Shown piece by piece: positions 41,401 through 49,554 of a DNA stretch of 58,632 nucleotides. The stretch is from assembly GCA_001970955.1 (NCBI GenBank), contig MPUH01000387.1:1-58632 (forward strand). Reading direction: 5' to 3'. The translations under genes and the position numbers were made by a program. The DNA is from Stentor coeruleus. Its lineage: Eukaryota > Ciliophora > Heterotrichea > Heterotrichida > Stentoridae. The number at the start of each line of letters is the position of its first letter. Position 1 is the stretch's first letter. Below the pieces are notes generated by a model, which had not been told where the DNA came from, made no database searches, and was given only the letters and a program-made list of their open reading frames with translations.

Positions 41401-43250
41401 AACTCTGTTTTCTTATCAGCTAAAAACCTCGTCAGCATATTTGTGTAAAATTTTATAATATCGATTTTCTGATCTTGATTAGCCTCCAACATAATCTCTT
41501 CATTATTCCTCAAAATCGCCAAAAACAAATCAGTAGCCCCAATATCAAGACCAATATGTTTAACATAAATATCAATAAACCTATAAGCATATCTTTGTGT
41601 TTCAGGATTTTTTTCACATATACCTATTAGCAATTTATATATTTGTGACACTATCATTGATATTGTCCTAACCCTTGCTGAATCAATATCATTATCTGCT
41701 TTATTAAGCTTTCTTTCTTTTTCTTGTTGTATCGATATCTGTTTGAATTTCTCATATTCTTCATCAGGAACTGAACATTCTAATATAGTAGCAAAAGCTT
41801 CAAAAAAATGTTGTTGTTTTAACATAAGTTGTCTATTACATGTAACTTCACCAAAATGGTTGTCTATGCCAATCATACTTTTCAGTTTATTTCCGACAAA
41901 GTTTTTTAAGTGTTTTAAACATGTTAAAAGTATGTCACAGTGTTTTCTGAATATCGGGAATTTTTTAAGGTTTTCATTGTGACTGAGTTGAGAGATTTTG
42001 ACCAGTTTTTTAGGGAAATTTATGAGGATTGGGTAACAATGAAGGAGAAAAAGGAGTTCCCAGATGACTTCACTGTTAGCTTTACAAGGTTTGTATATGC
42101 AATTTTCATCAAGATACCCGGATAGTTCCATTTCATCTTTACCTGCAAGTTTGATTGTATAGCCTGTTTTATCATGAATAATATAGGTAAGTTCATCGCT
42201 TTTGACGTATTCTTCGTTTTTAAAAGGAACGAATCTCCACAAAGTCCCTGAATTCGGTGTGCTTTTGAGTATCGGGCTGTTTTTTATAGCTAAATATTTA
42301 CCTGTTACTATATGTTTAAATCTGTATTTCTTACCTTCAATAACAGGTCCTCCTTTAAAAGGGTCTTCATATTCTATTTTCCACAACCCATTTGTATCAC
42401 TTAAAGTTTTTGTAAACATAAGCTTATATTTCTCAACTTCCCATCTCTTTTTATACACAGTTAAAGCTACATTTTCTTCTGGCATATTTAACCATATATA
42501 ATCCCCACATGATAAATATTTAACATCACTAGGTAAATCTCCATATATTCCAATACTCCATCTAGTTTTCTGATCTAAAGATACATTAACTTCTATAGCT
42601 TTATATTGTTCATCTGATACTGAACCACTTGCATTTATACTACTAGTCGCAACTTCAATAAAATGCCCTTTACTCCCATGCATCCAAGCTACTTTTCTTA
42701 AATTAGGAACCATAATTTCTAAGTACACCTTATCAAAAATCTTAACCTTCCCCGAACCATGTTTTTGGAATTTGTAGCTTGGGACAATGCGGAAATGGGA
42801 GTTTTCGCTTGGAAAATTCTTAAAGGAAATTTTAAAGTTGTCTTTTTCAGCTTCTGCGGATTTTCTATGTAAAGTGAGGAATTTGTGACTTGTAAAATGT
42901 TCTAATTGGACTAGAGAATTATATCTAACAATTTGTCCTTTGTAGGTGTTGTATGAGTGGATATTAGTTTTGATTTCTCCTTCTAGACTTTCTTCCATTT
43001 TATTCAGTTCATTGATTTTGCTATAGAAGTCACCTTCACGAGTTTCTCTAATAAAGTCTATTATAGTATTCTGTGCATTATACATTGATTGGGGTATTAT
43101 ACGAAATACAGCTCCTGAAAATTCAGAAAAGTCTCTAGTTTGCTCACGGAGGTATGGGGAGCTGTCGATAAAACCTTGAGAGTATAAAAAATACCCTTCA
43201 TTTGTACTAAGTGTTATCAATGAACCGTATTTCAAATATTTAGAATCCAT
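35427..43250 (-). CDS. ITPR: Inositol 1,4,5-trisphosphate receptor-type Ca2+-release channel, 2607 aa
   Basis: Near the full length of animal IP3 receptors. The N-terminus (LKYGSLITLSTNEGYFLYSQGFID) and MIR beta-trefoil (about 110-400) are followed by RIH and RIH-associated helical repeats through the middle. The channel region holds six membrane segments in about 2160-2480 (for example AFFLTIILNFIILTSY, LLKFLGIIQLVCCILIVAFFLL). The pore loop has a GGIGG filter (IP3R/RyR type GGGxGD). After the pore helix comes the IP3R-specific zinc finger ENKCFICGLQRDF...HHIINDH and TEYTGIESYVREQYE. The channel releases Ca2+ from ER or alveolar stores. No intron was needed. A predicted IP3-binding site was not checked residue by residue. 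Confidence 0.95.
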   Translation of the reverse strand: MDSKYLKYGSLITLSTNEGYFLYSQGFIDSSPYLREQTRDFSEFSGAVFRIIPQSMYNAQNTIIDFIRETREGDFYSKINELNKMEESLEGEIKTNIHSYNTYKGQIVRYNSLVQLEHFTSHKFLTLHRKSAEAEKDNFKISFKNFPSENSHFRIVPSYKFQKHGSGKVKIFDKVYLEIMVPNLRKVAWMHGSKGHFIEVATSSINASGSVSDEQYKAIEVNVSLDQKTRWSIGIYGDLPSDVKYLSCGDYIWLNMPEENVALTVYKKRWEVEKYKLMFTKTLSDTNGLWKIEYEDPFKGGPVIEGKKYRFKHIVTGKYLAIKNSPILKSTPNSGTLWRFVPFKNEEYVKSDELTYIIHDKTGYTIKLAGKDEMELSGYLDENCIYKPCKANSEVIWELLFLLHCYPILINFPKKLVKISQLSHNENLKKFPIFRKHCDILLTCLKHLKNFVGNKLKSMIGIDNHFGEVTCNRQLMLKQQHFFEAFATILECSVPDEEYEKFKQISIQQEKERKLNKADNDIDSARVRTISMIVSQIYKLLIGICEKNPETQRYAYRFIDIYVKHIGLDIGATDLFLAILRNNEEIMLEANQDQKIDIIKFYTNMLTRFLADKKTEFIDFLKNICVYKGEAVSANQEKVFASIFKNKKIVKHALITTETEGNELYIFVRGIRISLLSCFEDGRINGYDVEMQYLTGLLDLYSNLCLGRNFESSAMFIEKYPFEVLHSMIWNSHLTISIRAAFCKLMLAMYIDCFMREEVVKPELIQIIKTGDYEDALLREETRILTRNNQSQSKSNIVVDDSHVRAFQESENGLLELIDKIFDYFETTYKYSEYYNDRQYEEYANEFTEAKKPVRKLSFNIFTFEILEVAFKLIKFQKFSLASRINESGSLANPCPTESDMVRLLRSILPLLLEVKNNDTFSKAMSSFKRRNTKMDYYKGQNENKISYTHYLSSILKDSNSLNDPVIRSAANLKNFMNSYKQNPFNGMEKKMIEHRIKLKICKIIEYFLDMRQDYLINNIIQWYNNLDDYRNWEIKDLECLLPMILVNDECFEISSKSDKSMNNKLLKATQGKFNTWYHPLIPDINSLLPNGFLIPSLFKSFVHCDNYKLQTQVLSIIFRAFTQRKEVLKNIKKLHVIFKPQDISLLNWIKSSLLSFKHHSEQSELWMNYWNSNESLQIKHKAVFSKMAKILRDIECFLYEDVTMNEDGPSDPTTKTLSKSRQEMLYYLNAHKFIVTLLKDGVHKLASIYNEHKHEELYEAVNLLSDLFTNCHNVLKRFVYNNPRNQKKLHKYIHVLLQYLYLDLGQVSLICEIYRDNSVLVNSITEDMVNSFEELIKKYGRQMKFLKVLEVVQIIKQKPMPVIQRMVLSLFIKEKLNTYMLYMNDDEVPSFVFNESEKINYFYKDEPFEYHSMLLKVLSNCGYGASGILYNEIKCQNIVSLKNIFDILYNCEENPTSNFENLKIPVLRFFYNVYLDCEITNLELKSFERFFRYVELQCDAFDNIEEINEDYIEFLIIWVKILGKYRSNYIKKIDRSYYEQEDIKVIRFYAECLIRNSHKINKLATNELINDIYDLCKLFGEKFEVGERVEFNLSDDENDPSSMLRRATTHVDHTSMKSVQIELWNQVRDAFNTNKTFKDRIEDEEYALILYIHYCDKFTSEMDFEKIIRSLISYIRLSRSQKPPISIQILAIQILEKIISRPICDKSDDEEKIKVEMQHHLSFLGLTNVILSLMVDSQLELPVFKALISLSIELLDGGNPQIQQEFYQYFLTTSNSEFFFQRLSQIFQTKIEKIAEGSSQKDTKNLVYKAKKYPLKKLLRFLQLLCENHNHSLQSYIRYQEKSHINYNLIQSVMDLLEILMKKKEHTSFHILSQCFETLTEFIQGPCLENQNEIINSNFMEIADDLLSLDEVSSTIQYYKGLYTTSCNDEQSINENIEIDEEEQITEISGWMIAHLKYKCLITILSLFEGRTDSFAATRIIRGLNLEVLQENLKNIYMNYQDFYEWEEHYDFDLFQHIEKNENYDFSISSNSQDENPKYYSLVIENGFLVLHLLKTLQDTDDLDCQEALACELPGFFGVEEENFTATIKHKHRKNTIIRAKEIKETVQQFKFEGKEVEKNSEKIIKAAYEFFESHTGNVEVVFNGEIFRVYFYYPPEYKGLTKEIKENFHMYAIRDSDQSKLKYLLDRTDELIKTIAHEFFIKNIMKKSKTIYFIATNVENFRKIAFFLTIILNFIILTSYSSDRNHESLFTFTPDDVGLGENLTVALLKFLGIIQLVCCILIVAFFLLKVGPLLAKQGWELRGSRFYFLRSGKGLLIISILKVAQVISTIFYVVSNIDVIYYLLYAVFSIMGIILHPFYFSLLLLDVVYRYPALQNVVNSIYLPRKALLLTFLLLLVIVYMFSIIGYWLFFDYLNPDCKTLLQCLLTVWDRSFKNDGGIGGYLGYPVTPSYDTGRFFYDNIYNILVMIVLMGVVQGIIIDTFARLREEQEFSTNDRENKCFICGLQRDFIEKKTHKGFKHHIINDHNEWNYILFIAYLQRKKETEYTGIESYVREQYEKNELGWIPNQTCLSIKNEHKQIVLEKIHDINDQLDSIETQINNLVIS

Positions 43251-43764
43251 TTATTATTTTGTATAGGATAAATAAATTTATGTTAGTTTATAGGATTTTT
43301 TTTTGAAGTTAAAAGAAGGAATGTGTCGGATAGGATTGCTTTTTTGAGAGAAAGGCTGAGGGTTTTAATTTTTAAATGATTTTTTTTGATTATTTTAATG
43401 TGGTGTGGTTAACTTTTTGACTGTAAATTTTGAATAAAGATGTGTAAATGGAGATGAGGTAGTTGAAGATGGGTGATAAGATGGAATGCTTTGGAGGGTA
43501 GGATGGATTTGGGGGTTTTTGAAGGAAATTTAAGTAGAGGACACTTTTTTATGTAGGAAAATGATTTTTTTTTATGTTATTTTATATGTGCTATTGTGAT
43601 TGAATATGTAAAGATACTAGTTTTGAGTATTTTAGGTTGTGGAATACAGTTTGATTGTATGTTGATTTTTAGTATACTTTCAGAAATATTTTTAATCGAA
43701 TTTCTAATAAAAGGATTTAAATTATCATCTTACAGAAAATATTCAAAATTGACTTCCTGAATAT
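43251..43764. other. Divergent spacer between the IP3R and a hypothetical gene
   Basis: 510 bp. Its left part is strongly G-rich on the + strand (C-rich on the sense strand of the IP3R gene). No gene seen. Confidence 0.55.
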
Positions 43765-44910
43765 ATGGATTTTATTATTATTTTTATGGGTAGAAAAAAG
43801 TCGAAAAGAGGCCAGAAAAAGTCCTTAAGCGAATTCGAAATTGATGCATCAGAATATTTTGAGCTAGACATTTTTACTTCCAAAGAAGGAATATCTCTTC
43901 TGAACTTCGAAAACTTTAAAACCATGAATATCGAGAACCAAAGAAATTACATCAAAAACTACGTGTCAAGTATTTACGTTGAATTCACAAAAGACATAGA
44001 AAAAAACATAGAAAACTTCATCCAAAGTAAACACAAAGATCACTCCAATAGTCTTCCTTTTCTAAAAATCCGAATCGACTTCATAAAAAAAATCCGACCA
44101 TTTCTAGATAAAATTAAAGATAAAGAGTCCATAGATCAACTAAAAAATTTTTTGTCCCTTCATGCTAATGTTTTAACAGATCGTCTTTATGAGCATTTCA
44201 TTCAATTATACAGTTTATGTATTAAAACACAATCTTTAATAATACTCAACATATATAAATATGTTACACATATAGCAAAGGAAATATGCAAGTTATTAAG
44301 CTCACTTCTGTTAAGTTATGAAAAAATCATAAAAAATTGTCACCAAGAACTCTTTTACGAACGCATTATGAAAGATCGTAAAGATATTTACCATTCCCTA
44401 ACCTGTGCTTTTCCTCAAGATGAACCTTCAGAAATACTTTTAAGGAAATTCAATAAATTTAAAGAGTACGACAAAACAAAAGAATTCGATGATTTGTCAA
44501 CATTAACAGAATTTAGTTTGTGTGAACCTGAGATTTATGATGAAGATATAATGAATCATTTATCAAGTGTTGATTATTTGATTAAAAAAAATTTTCAGCA
44601 AGGTTTTGATGATTATGATGTTGATGAAATAGTTAAATATATTGAAGGGAATATAAGGAAAGAACAAATTACGCCAAAGAAAACTAGGAAATCACAAAGG
44701 AAAAGGGAGAGTAAAAATGAAAATAATGAGATGGATAAAGAGGTTATAGAATTTGCTAGGAAACTTGATGAAAGTCCACAGAAAACTGGTTTAAAAGTTG
44801 TATTACCTGAGAATGTGCTTGAGGATATGAGGGGTAAAATAGTTAAGTTTAGAGAACTTATGAATTGCACAGCAAGCCCGAAAAAATTTTCTCCAGTGAA
44901 GTGTTCGTAA
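43765..44910 (+). CDS. Hypothetical helical protein with basic C-terminal region, 381 aa
   Basis: I do not recognise this family. The protein is largely helical and Lys-rich. Residues 55-180 alternate charged and hydrophobic positions (IRIDFIKKIRPFLDKIKDKESIDQLKNFL). Residues 275-335 are acidic then very basic (KKTRKSQRKRESKNENNEMDK), a possible nuclear-localisation signal. The tail ends in short SP motifs (CTASPKKFSPVKCS), possible CDK or MAPK sites. Two in-frame starts compete: 43765 (MDFIIIF, context GAATATATG) and Met8 at 43786 (MGRKKSKRGQKKS), which would give a more ordinary hydrophilic N-terminus. Confidence 0.7.
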   Translation: MDFIIIFMGRKKSKRGQKKSLSEFEIDASEYFELDIFTSKEGISLLNFENFKTMNIENQRNYIKNYVSSIYVEFTKDIEKNIENFIQSKHKDHSNSLPFLKIRIDFIKKIRPFLDKIKDKESIDQLKNFLSLHANVLTDRLYEHFIQLYSLCIKTQSLIILNIYKYVTHIAKEICKLLSSLLLSYEKIIKNCHQELFYERIMKDRKDIYHSLTCAFPQDEPSEILLRKFNKFKEYDKTKEFDDLSTLTEFSLCEPEIYDEDIMNHLSSVDYLIKKNFQQGFDDYDVDEIVKYIEGNIRKEQITPKKTRKSQRKRESKNENNEMDKEVIEFARKLDESPQKTGLKVVLPENVLEDMRGKIVKFRELMNCTASPKKFSPVKCS

Positions 44911-45114
44911 GTTTTCACATAATTTTTGATCTTTACCATTAATAAGCTTTTACATATAAATCATACTTTTCGTGTTTTTGCTATTTTGTATTTTTGTGTG
45001 TAATTAGAATATATAGGGTTTATGATTGTAATAATGATTTTAAAATACGATTTATGGCTTTTATGCTGTTGTACCTTATGATATTCCAATAACATTATAT
45101 GGAGAAGTATAAAT

Positions 45115-46137
45115 ATGAACACTGAACAGGGAATAACCTGCCATGCATGGAACGGAGCAAGAACCCAAATTGTAGTATCCAATAACTCATTCTTATTGGA
45201 AATCTACGCTATCCGTGGGGAAGCCTGGGAAAAGCTCCATACGCTTAAAGAGCACCACCAGCTTGTAAGTGCAGTTGATTGGCATCCAACAACAAATCGT
45301 ATTATCTCATCATCTCATGATAGAAATGTTGTTGTATGGGAGTTTAATGAAATCTGGAAGCCAACTTTAGTGAATTTTTATCAGACAAGAGGTGTATTAG
45401 ATGCTTCTTGGAGCTTAAGAGGAGATAAATTTGTAGTTGGAACTGGATCAAAAAATATTGGTGTTGGGCATTGGTCTGAATCTTTAGGGTTATGGAATAC
45501 TAGAAGGATAAAAAATTTCATATCTTCAGTTACTTGTGTAAGATTTGATGAATCAGGCCATGTTATTGCTGCTGGGAGTACTGATGGAACTTGTAAGGTT
45601 ATTTCTACATTTATGGAAGAACTTGATGGGAACACTCCTTCAAATTATAGATTCTCATCAGTAAAATCTTTCGGAGACACCCTTTATACCCTGACAGCTG
45701 GGGCTTGGGTAAATTCAGTGTCTTGGTCTCCTGATTCAAATTGGCTTTGTATTGCAGCTCATAACAATAGTGTGTTTTTTACTAATATTTCAGGTAGTGA
45801 GCAAAAGAAAACATGGAACAGCAAACCTTTTATGTCTGTGCAATTTGTTAATGAAAGTAAAGTTATAGCCGGAGGTTTTGACTACAGGACGATTGTGTTT
45901 GAAAAATCAGGTGAGAACTGGGGAGATGCAAAAGAAGGCCAATCTGTAGACGATGGGAAAACTGGAGGGATTGTTCAAAGCAGGGTTAAAATGATGGCTA
46001 AAGGTTTTGATGGGAGAAAAGATAGAGACACTATGGCTACAAAGCATAAAAATACCATAACCTGCATAAGAAAAGTTGATAGAGAAAGGTATTCAACATC
46101 TGATATAACAGGTAGTCTCTATATATGGAGAATTTAG
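45115..46137 (+). CDS. ARPC1: Arp2/3 complex subunit 1 (ARPC1/p40), WD40 protein, 340 aa
   Basis: A seven-bladed WD40 propeller whose first blade reads ITCHAWNGARTQIVVSNNSFLLEIYAI, as in ARPC1, followed by LKEHHQLVSAVDWHPTTNRIISSSHDRNVVVW, KFVVGTGSKNIGVGHW and VIAAGSTDGTCKVI. The GTGS and AAGSTD turns are specific to this family. The long insertion at about 275-310 in the last blade (rich in Gly and Lys) occupies the place where ARPC1 has its protruding helix. ARPC1 is part of the seven-protein complex that nucleates branched actin. The start context is GTATAAATATG. Length is slightly below the usual 370 residues. Confidence 0.93.
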   Translation: MNTEQGITCHAWNGARTQIVVSNNSFLLEIYAIRGEAWEKLHTLKEHHQLVSAVDWHPTTNRIISSSHDRNVVVWEFNEIWKPTLVNFYQTRGVLDASWSLRGDKFVVGTGSKNIGVGHWSESLGLWNTRRIKNFISSVTCVRFDESGHVIAAGSTDGTCKVISTFMEELDGNTPSNYRFSSVKSFGDTLYTLTAGAWVNSVSWSPDSNWLCIAAHNNSVFFTNISGSEQKKTWNSKPFMSVQFVNESKVIAGGFDYRTIVFEKSGENWGDAKEGQSVDDGKTGGIVQSRVKMMAKGFDGRKDRDTMATKHKNTITCIRKVDRERYSTSDITGSLYIWRI

Positions 46138-46293
46138 AATTAAAGATTTAAGCTATAGAAACGAGATTTAAAAAAAAACATAACTTTTTCTTATAAATCA
46201 ACCCAAATCATAAAATATCATATCTTTATATATAAAAATACTTATCAAAACATTTTTTTCTATCCCAAAAACCTCTGTTTATAACTTATCTAC

Positions 46294-46962
46294 TTAGCCC
46301 ATAGCTTTTTTCCTCTTAGTCTCTTCAAGTTCTTCTATAAAAAACCTGGCAATACATGAAGCCAGTATCCCTCCAAGTAATGGTGCCAATACATAAATCC
46401 ATGTATGGTCTATATGGCTTCCATTCTTAGCATAATTGATAATATTAATGCCAAAACCTATTGCTGGGTTAAAACATCCTCCAGTAATTTTCCCAATAGC
46501 CCAATCCCCAGCAGTAATCGTCATTGATATAACCCCTCCACATACAATTGGATTATCAATCAAATGTCCAACAACTAAAGCATTTGACACTAATAATATA
46601 GTATAAAGCATTTCCCCAAAAAAAGTTTCTGCATCCATATACCCATCAGTAATATCAAAATGCACAGTATAAGATACAACAGCCCAACCAACTAAACCTC
46701 CTAAAATAGCTGATGTAAATTGGACTAAAATATATAAAAGTAACTCGATTAAGTCTTTTTGATTAAGAGTTTTTTCTTGCCATCTATAGAAAATTATCCC
46801 TGTTGTTACTGCTGGGTTAAAATGAGCTCCTGATGTAAAACCAGTTAAACACATTGCGCAGAGAAGGGAACCACCTACTGCAAAAGGCTCCCCTGCACTT
46901 ACCCCAACAGCAAAAAGTAACAGGAATGTTCCGATTGCTTCAGCAAATAGTCTTCGTAACAT
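46294..46962 (-). CDS. Aquaporin/MIP-family membrane channel, 222 aa
   Basis: Six hydrophobic segments and two half-helices. The N-terminus MLRRLFAEAIGTFLLLFAV is the typical MIP first helix with the conserved Glu. NPA box 1 is at 49-51 (HFNPAVTTG) and box 2 at 165-167 (CFNPAIGFG). In most aquaporins the second NPA is followed by Arg, which lines the selectivity constriction; here it is Ile168. The Gly/Ala pattern in helices 2 and 5 is preserved. It probably carries water or small neutral solutes; selectivity cannot be read from the sequence. Contractile-vacuole membranes are a plausible location in a ciliate (inference). Confidence 0.92.
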   Translation of the reverse strand: MLRRLFAEAIGTFLLLFAVGVSAGEPFAVGGSLLCAMCLTGFTSGAHFNPAVTTGIIFYRWQEKTLNQKDLIELLLYILVQFTSAILGGLVGWAVVSYTVHFDITDGYMDAETFFGEMLYTILLVSNALVVGHLIDNPIVCGGVISMTITAGDWAIGKITGGCFNPAIGFGINIINYAKNGSHIDHTWIYVLAPLLGGILASCIARFFIEELEETKRKKAMG

Positions 46963-47290
46963 ATTTATTTAATTTGTTGGAAACCAATGTTATTTGATTT
47001 TAGGTTATTGATTTATGCTGTGAGGAATAAAAGTTTTTGTATTAAGGTTAGGAAGATAAGAAATATTGGAGATAAATTTATGTATATAGAATGGGTGTTA
47101 TTTTTATACATCAATCATATATAGTTTCATACTTTATCCACCATCCCCAAATAAAAATCTTCATATCTACTTTTAACCATATTCTTTACATACACCCATA
47201 ACCCACAATTTTTTACAACCTAAAATCTCCTTCTACAACCAATTTAAAACCTGTAAACTTTTTACCTCTAATCCATAAACCTAACTATTA
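46963..47290. other. Spacer between head-to-tail aquaporin and 14-3-3 genes
   Basis: 330 bp with two compositional halves. 46970-47100 is G-rich on the + strand (5' flank of the aquaporin gene). 47110-47290 is C-rich (3' flank of 14-3-3; 16 C and 1 G in 47221-47280). No gene seen. Confidence 0.6.
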
Positions 47291-48034
47291 TTAGTTTTCT
47301 GCTTCTGAAGTCCATAACGAAAGATTGTCTCTTATAAGTTGTAATATCATAGTTGAGTCCTTATAAGCACTCTCATCAGTCAAGTTTTCCAAGTTCTGAA
47401 TGGCGTCATCAAAAGCTTTCTGGGCCATGGTGCAAGCTTCAGTCTGTTGTTGCATAATTTCATAGTTAAAAACACTAAAATTCAATGCTAAACCCAATCT
47501 AGTTGGATGAGTACTATCAAGATCAGTCAAAGCTTTATCATAAGCTTGTTGATAGCATTCTTGTGCATTTTTACTACTCTCATCTCTATATTGTCCTTGT
47601 GCAAACTCGCATATATATCTATAATAGTCACCTTTCATCTTCAAAAAAAAGACTTTTCCTTCAGAATCATTAGTATGAGGTAATAGGTCAGAGTCGATTA
47701 ACCTGAGAATTTCTCTACAAAAACTTCTGAGCTCTGCTTCAACTTTTTCTTTATAGGCTGTAGCACGAGATTTGTTCTCTTCGTTACCTCTACGGGCTTC
47801 TTTTTGTTCAATTGAATTCAAAACTCTCCAAGCTGTTCGGCGATTGCCCACCACGTTTTTGTAAGCCACAGAGAGGATGTTGCGTTCTTCTACAGATAAC
47901 TCTGAATGTTCTTTTGCTATGAATGCACGGACGAACTCGATCATTTCTTCGTACCTTTCAGACTGTTCTGCCATCCTGCATAAGAGTAGAAGTTCAGCGC
48001 GAGAAAGAGAGCTCAAGTTATCAAGTTTCACCAT
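47291..48034 (-). CDS. 14-3-3 protein, 247 aa
   Basis: All-helical dimeric adaptor that binds phosphoserine motifs. Diagnostic runs are present: RAELLLLCRMAEQSERYEEM (dimer helices), LSVAYKNVVGNRRTAWRVL (phosphate-binding Lys and Arg), MKGDYYRYICEFA (second Arg and Tyr), TRLGLALNFSVFNYEI and the closing MILQLIRDNLSLWTSE. The length is standard for the family. Likely partners are phosphoproteins of the kinases encoded nearby, but this is only a general expectation. The start is the ATG in ACTATAATATGG. Confidence 0.97.
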   Translation of the reverse strand: MVKLDNLSSLSRAELLLLCRMAEQSERYEEMIEFVRAFIAKEHSELSVEERNILSVAYKNVVGNRRTAWRVLNSIEQKEARRGNEENKSRATAYKEKVEAELRSFCREILRLIDSDLLPHTNDSEGKVFFLKMKGDYYRYICEFAQGQYRDESSKNAQECYQQAYDKALTDLDSTHPTRLGLALNFSVFNYEIMQQQTEACTMAQKAFDDAIQNLENLTDESAYKDSTMILQLIRDNLSLWTSEAEN

Positions 48035-48365
48035 TATATTATAGTTGAAGATTTATGAATATTGGTTGGAGAAGAGGAGAGGAGGAGGTTAAAAGATTGG
48101 AAGATTTTTGGTGGAAGGATTCTAGAAATTGTATCCATTTTTTTGTTTTGGATTGGGAGATGTGAAGTTTATGTGTTTAACACATTTGGTGAGAGTGATT
48201 ATTTAGATGGCAAAAGGTAATTCAAAAGTCTTATCGATTTTTTATGCTGAAGATAATTTTTTAATGAGTTTATTTGGATTTTAAGAGAATTTATTAAAGA
48301 ATTATTAAGTGTGGAATCAGCTTTGAATACTTACTGTAACGCTTTATTATAAGCGAAATAGTAGT
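48035..48365. other. G-rich 5' flank of the 14-3-3 gene
   Basis: Bases 48061-48120 contain 25 G and no C on the + strand. The G-rich zone fades by about 48200. No gene seen. Confidence 0.55.
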
Positions 48366-48830
48366 GAAAGAATAGTCTATGACCCAATCAACAGTTATTA
48401 TATTCCTCTATTAGAACTATGGAAATTTATCGACACTATAGTCTATTAAAGATTTAGAAATCATAAATAACTTGATACAACCTTATATGCCTTCTCAAAA
48501 GATACCATAGATGAATCAAGTATTGTCTTGGTGTTGGCTGTCTTGGCCACAAATACGTAAAAGATTTAAAAAAAGGCAACTCCATCTAGATATCACTGAT
48601 TATATGCGGAATGTTAAAAATTAGCTGGATTGACAGAAGATTTAGCCCATGATCCATTTTATCATATATTTCGACCGAGATATAATTTTAACTTTATTTT
48701 ATTATTCGCATCTTGCTGGTCATGATTTTGGACTTATGATTAGAGTGCTCTTATTGAAGCTAAAGAATATATTTGGCTTATAAAATGTGATCAAAATAAT
48801 CCATATGAGTATATTATTAAAGATAAGATT
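48366..48830 (+). pseudogene. Decayed SAMHD1-like HD-domain dNTPase relic
   Basis: Fragments of the SAMHD1/HD-phosphohydrolase family appear in order but in three frames. IVYDPINSYY at 48372 corresponds to the family's vxDPIHg start. Then come TIVY-stop-RFRNHK-stop-LDTTLYAF for TPQFQRLRYIKQLGTT-like, CLGVGCLGHK for sLGVgyLa at 48521, LAGLTEDLAHDPFYHIF at 48621 for iAGLcHDLGHGPFSHlF, WTYD-stop-SA at 48729 for WTHEQxS, and YIWLIK...YEYIIKDK for the later helices. Stops (TAA 48447, TAA 48468, TGA 48512, TGA 48723, TAG 48741), frame breaks and loss of the HD His (now Glu) show it is dead. Intact relatives hydrolyse dNTPs. The outer limits are uncertain. Confidence 0.6.
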
Positions 48831-49554
48831 ACTGGGTACAGTAGTGGAGGAATGAGATTAGCTGAGAATTTTATCGTCAAAATTTTTAAAATGATTTATG
48901 AAAACTCTGGTTTTTTTATGAGAATCACGAGATAGAATTGATATCTAGGAAATAAACTAGTAGTTTGATACCTACTAATTATTGTGATATATTTGTTAAA
49001 AATCCAAATAAAGTGGGTTTACTAAGAAATGATTTGCAAAAAAGAACTAGAGGGTGCTATGAAATTTTATTAAGTGTTATATTTGGTAGGTGGAAGGTAA
49101 GTTAAATATTCTCAAGGTGGGTATAATAAAAGATATGAAAAAGCTGTGGACATATAACTTCATAATTTGATACAAAAACTCCCTTTAATTAACCCCAACC
49201 TATTCCCCACAAAAACCTTAGTGATTCCTAATCTTCCCCTTATATCATTCCAAACATAAAACCCCCTTAAAATCAAAACATTAAATCATCTAACTATAAA
49301 ATCCCTTCATCTCCCCAAACAACCTCCCCATATCCTCCTATCTTCTTAATCAAAACTCTAATCAAAATCCTCATCAACTCAACTGCAACACATCAAACTC
49401 TCCTCAAACCCACAATTTCATCATTCCCCTCACAAACCAAACCTAATCTTCTACCTTTTCTATAATCTAAAAATCCTAATAATCCTTACCTAATCTTCTA
49501 TTGTACAAAAATTATGGCACAACTTCACTTGAAAACACATCTAATAATAATACA
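48831..49554. other. Spacer, partly possible pseudogene tail
   Basis: 48831-49110 has scattered short open stretches that may be the decayed end of the SAMHD1-like relic, but nothing alignable. 49150-49500 is C-rich 5' flank of the next + gene. Confidence 0.4.

Noticed and set aside
48366..48830. Reading the SAMHD1-like relic with TAA/TAG as Gln
   Set aside because: Two or three stops do sit at Gln positions, but all neighbouring genes terminate at TAA/TAG, two TGA codons and frame breaks remain, and the catalytic His is lost. Decay explains it better.
49501..49554. Upstream extension of the small basic protein
   Set aside because: It begins with TTG; ATG at 49555 is used instead.
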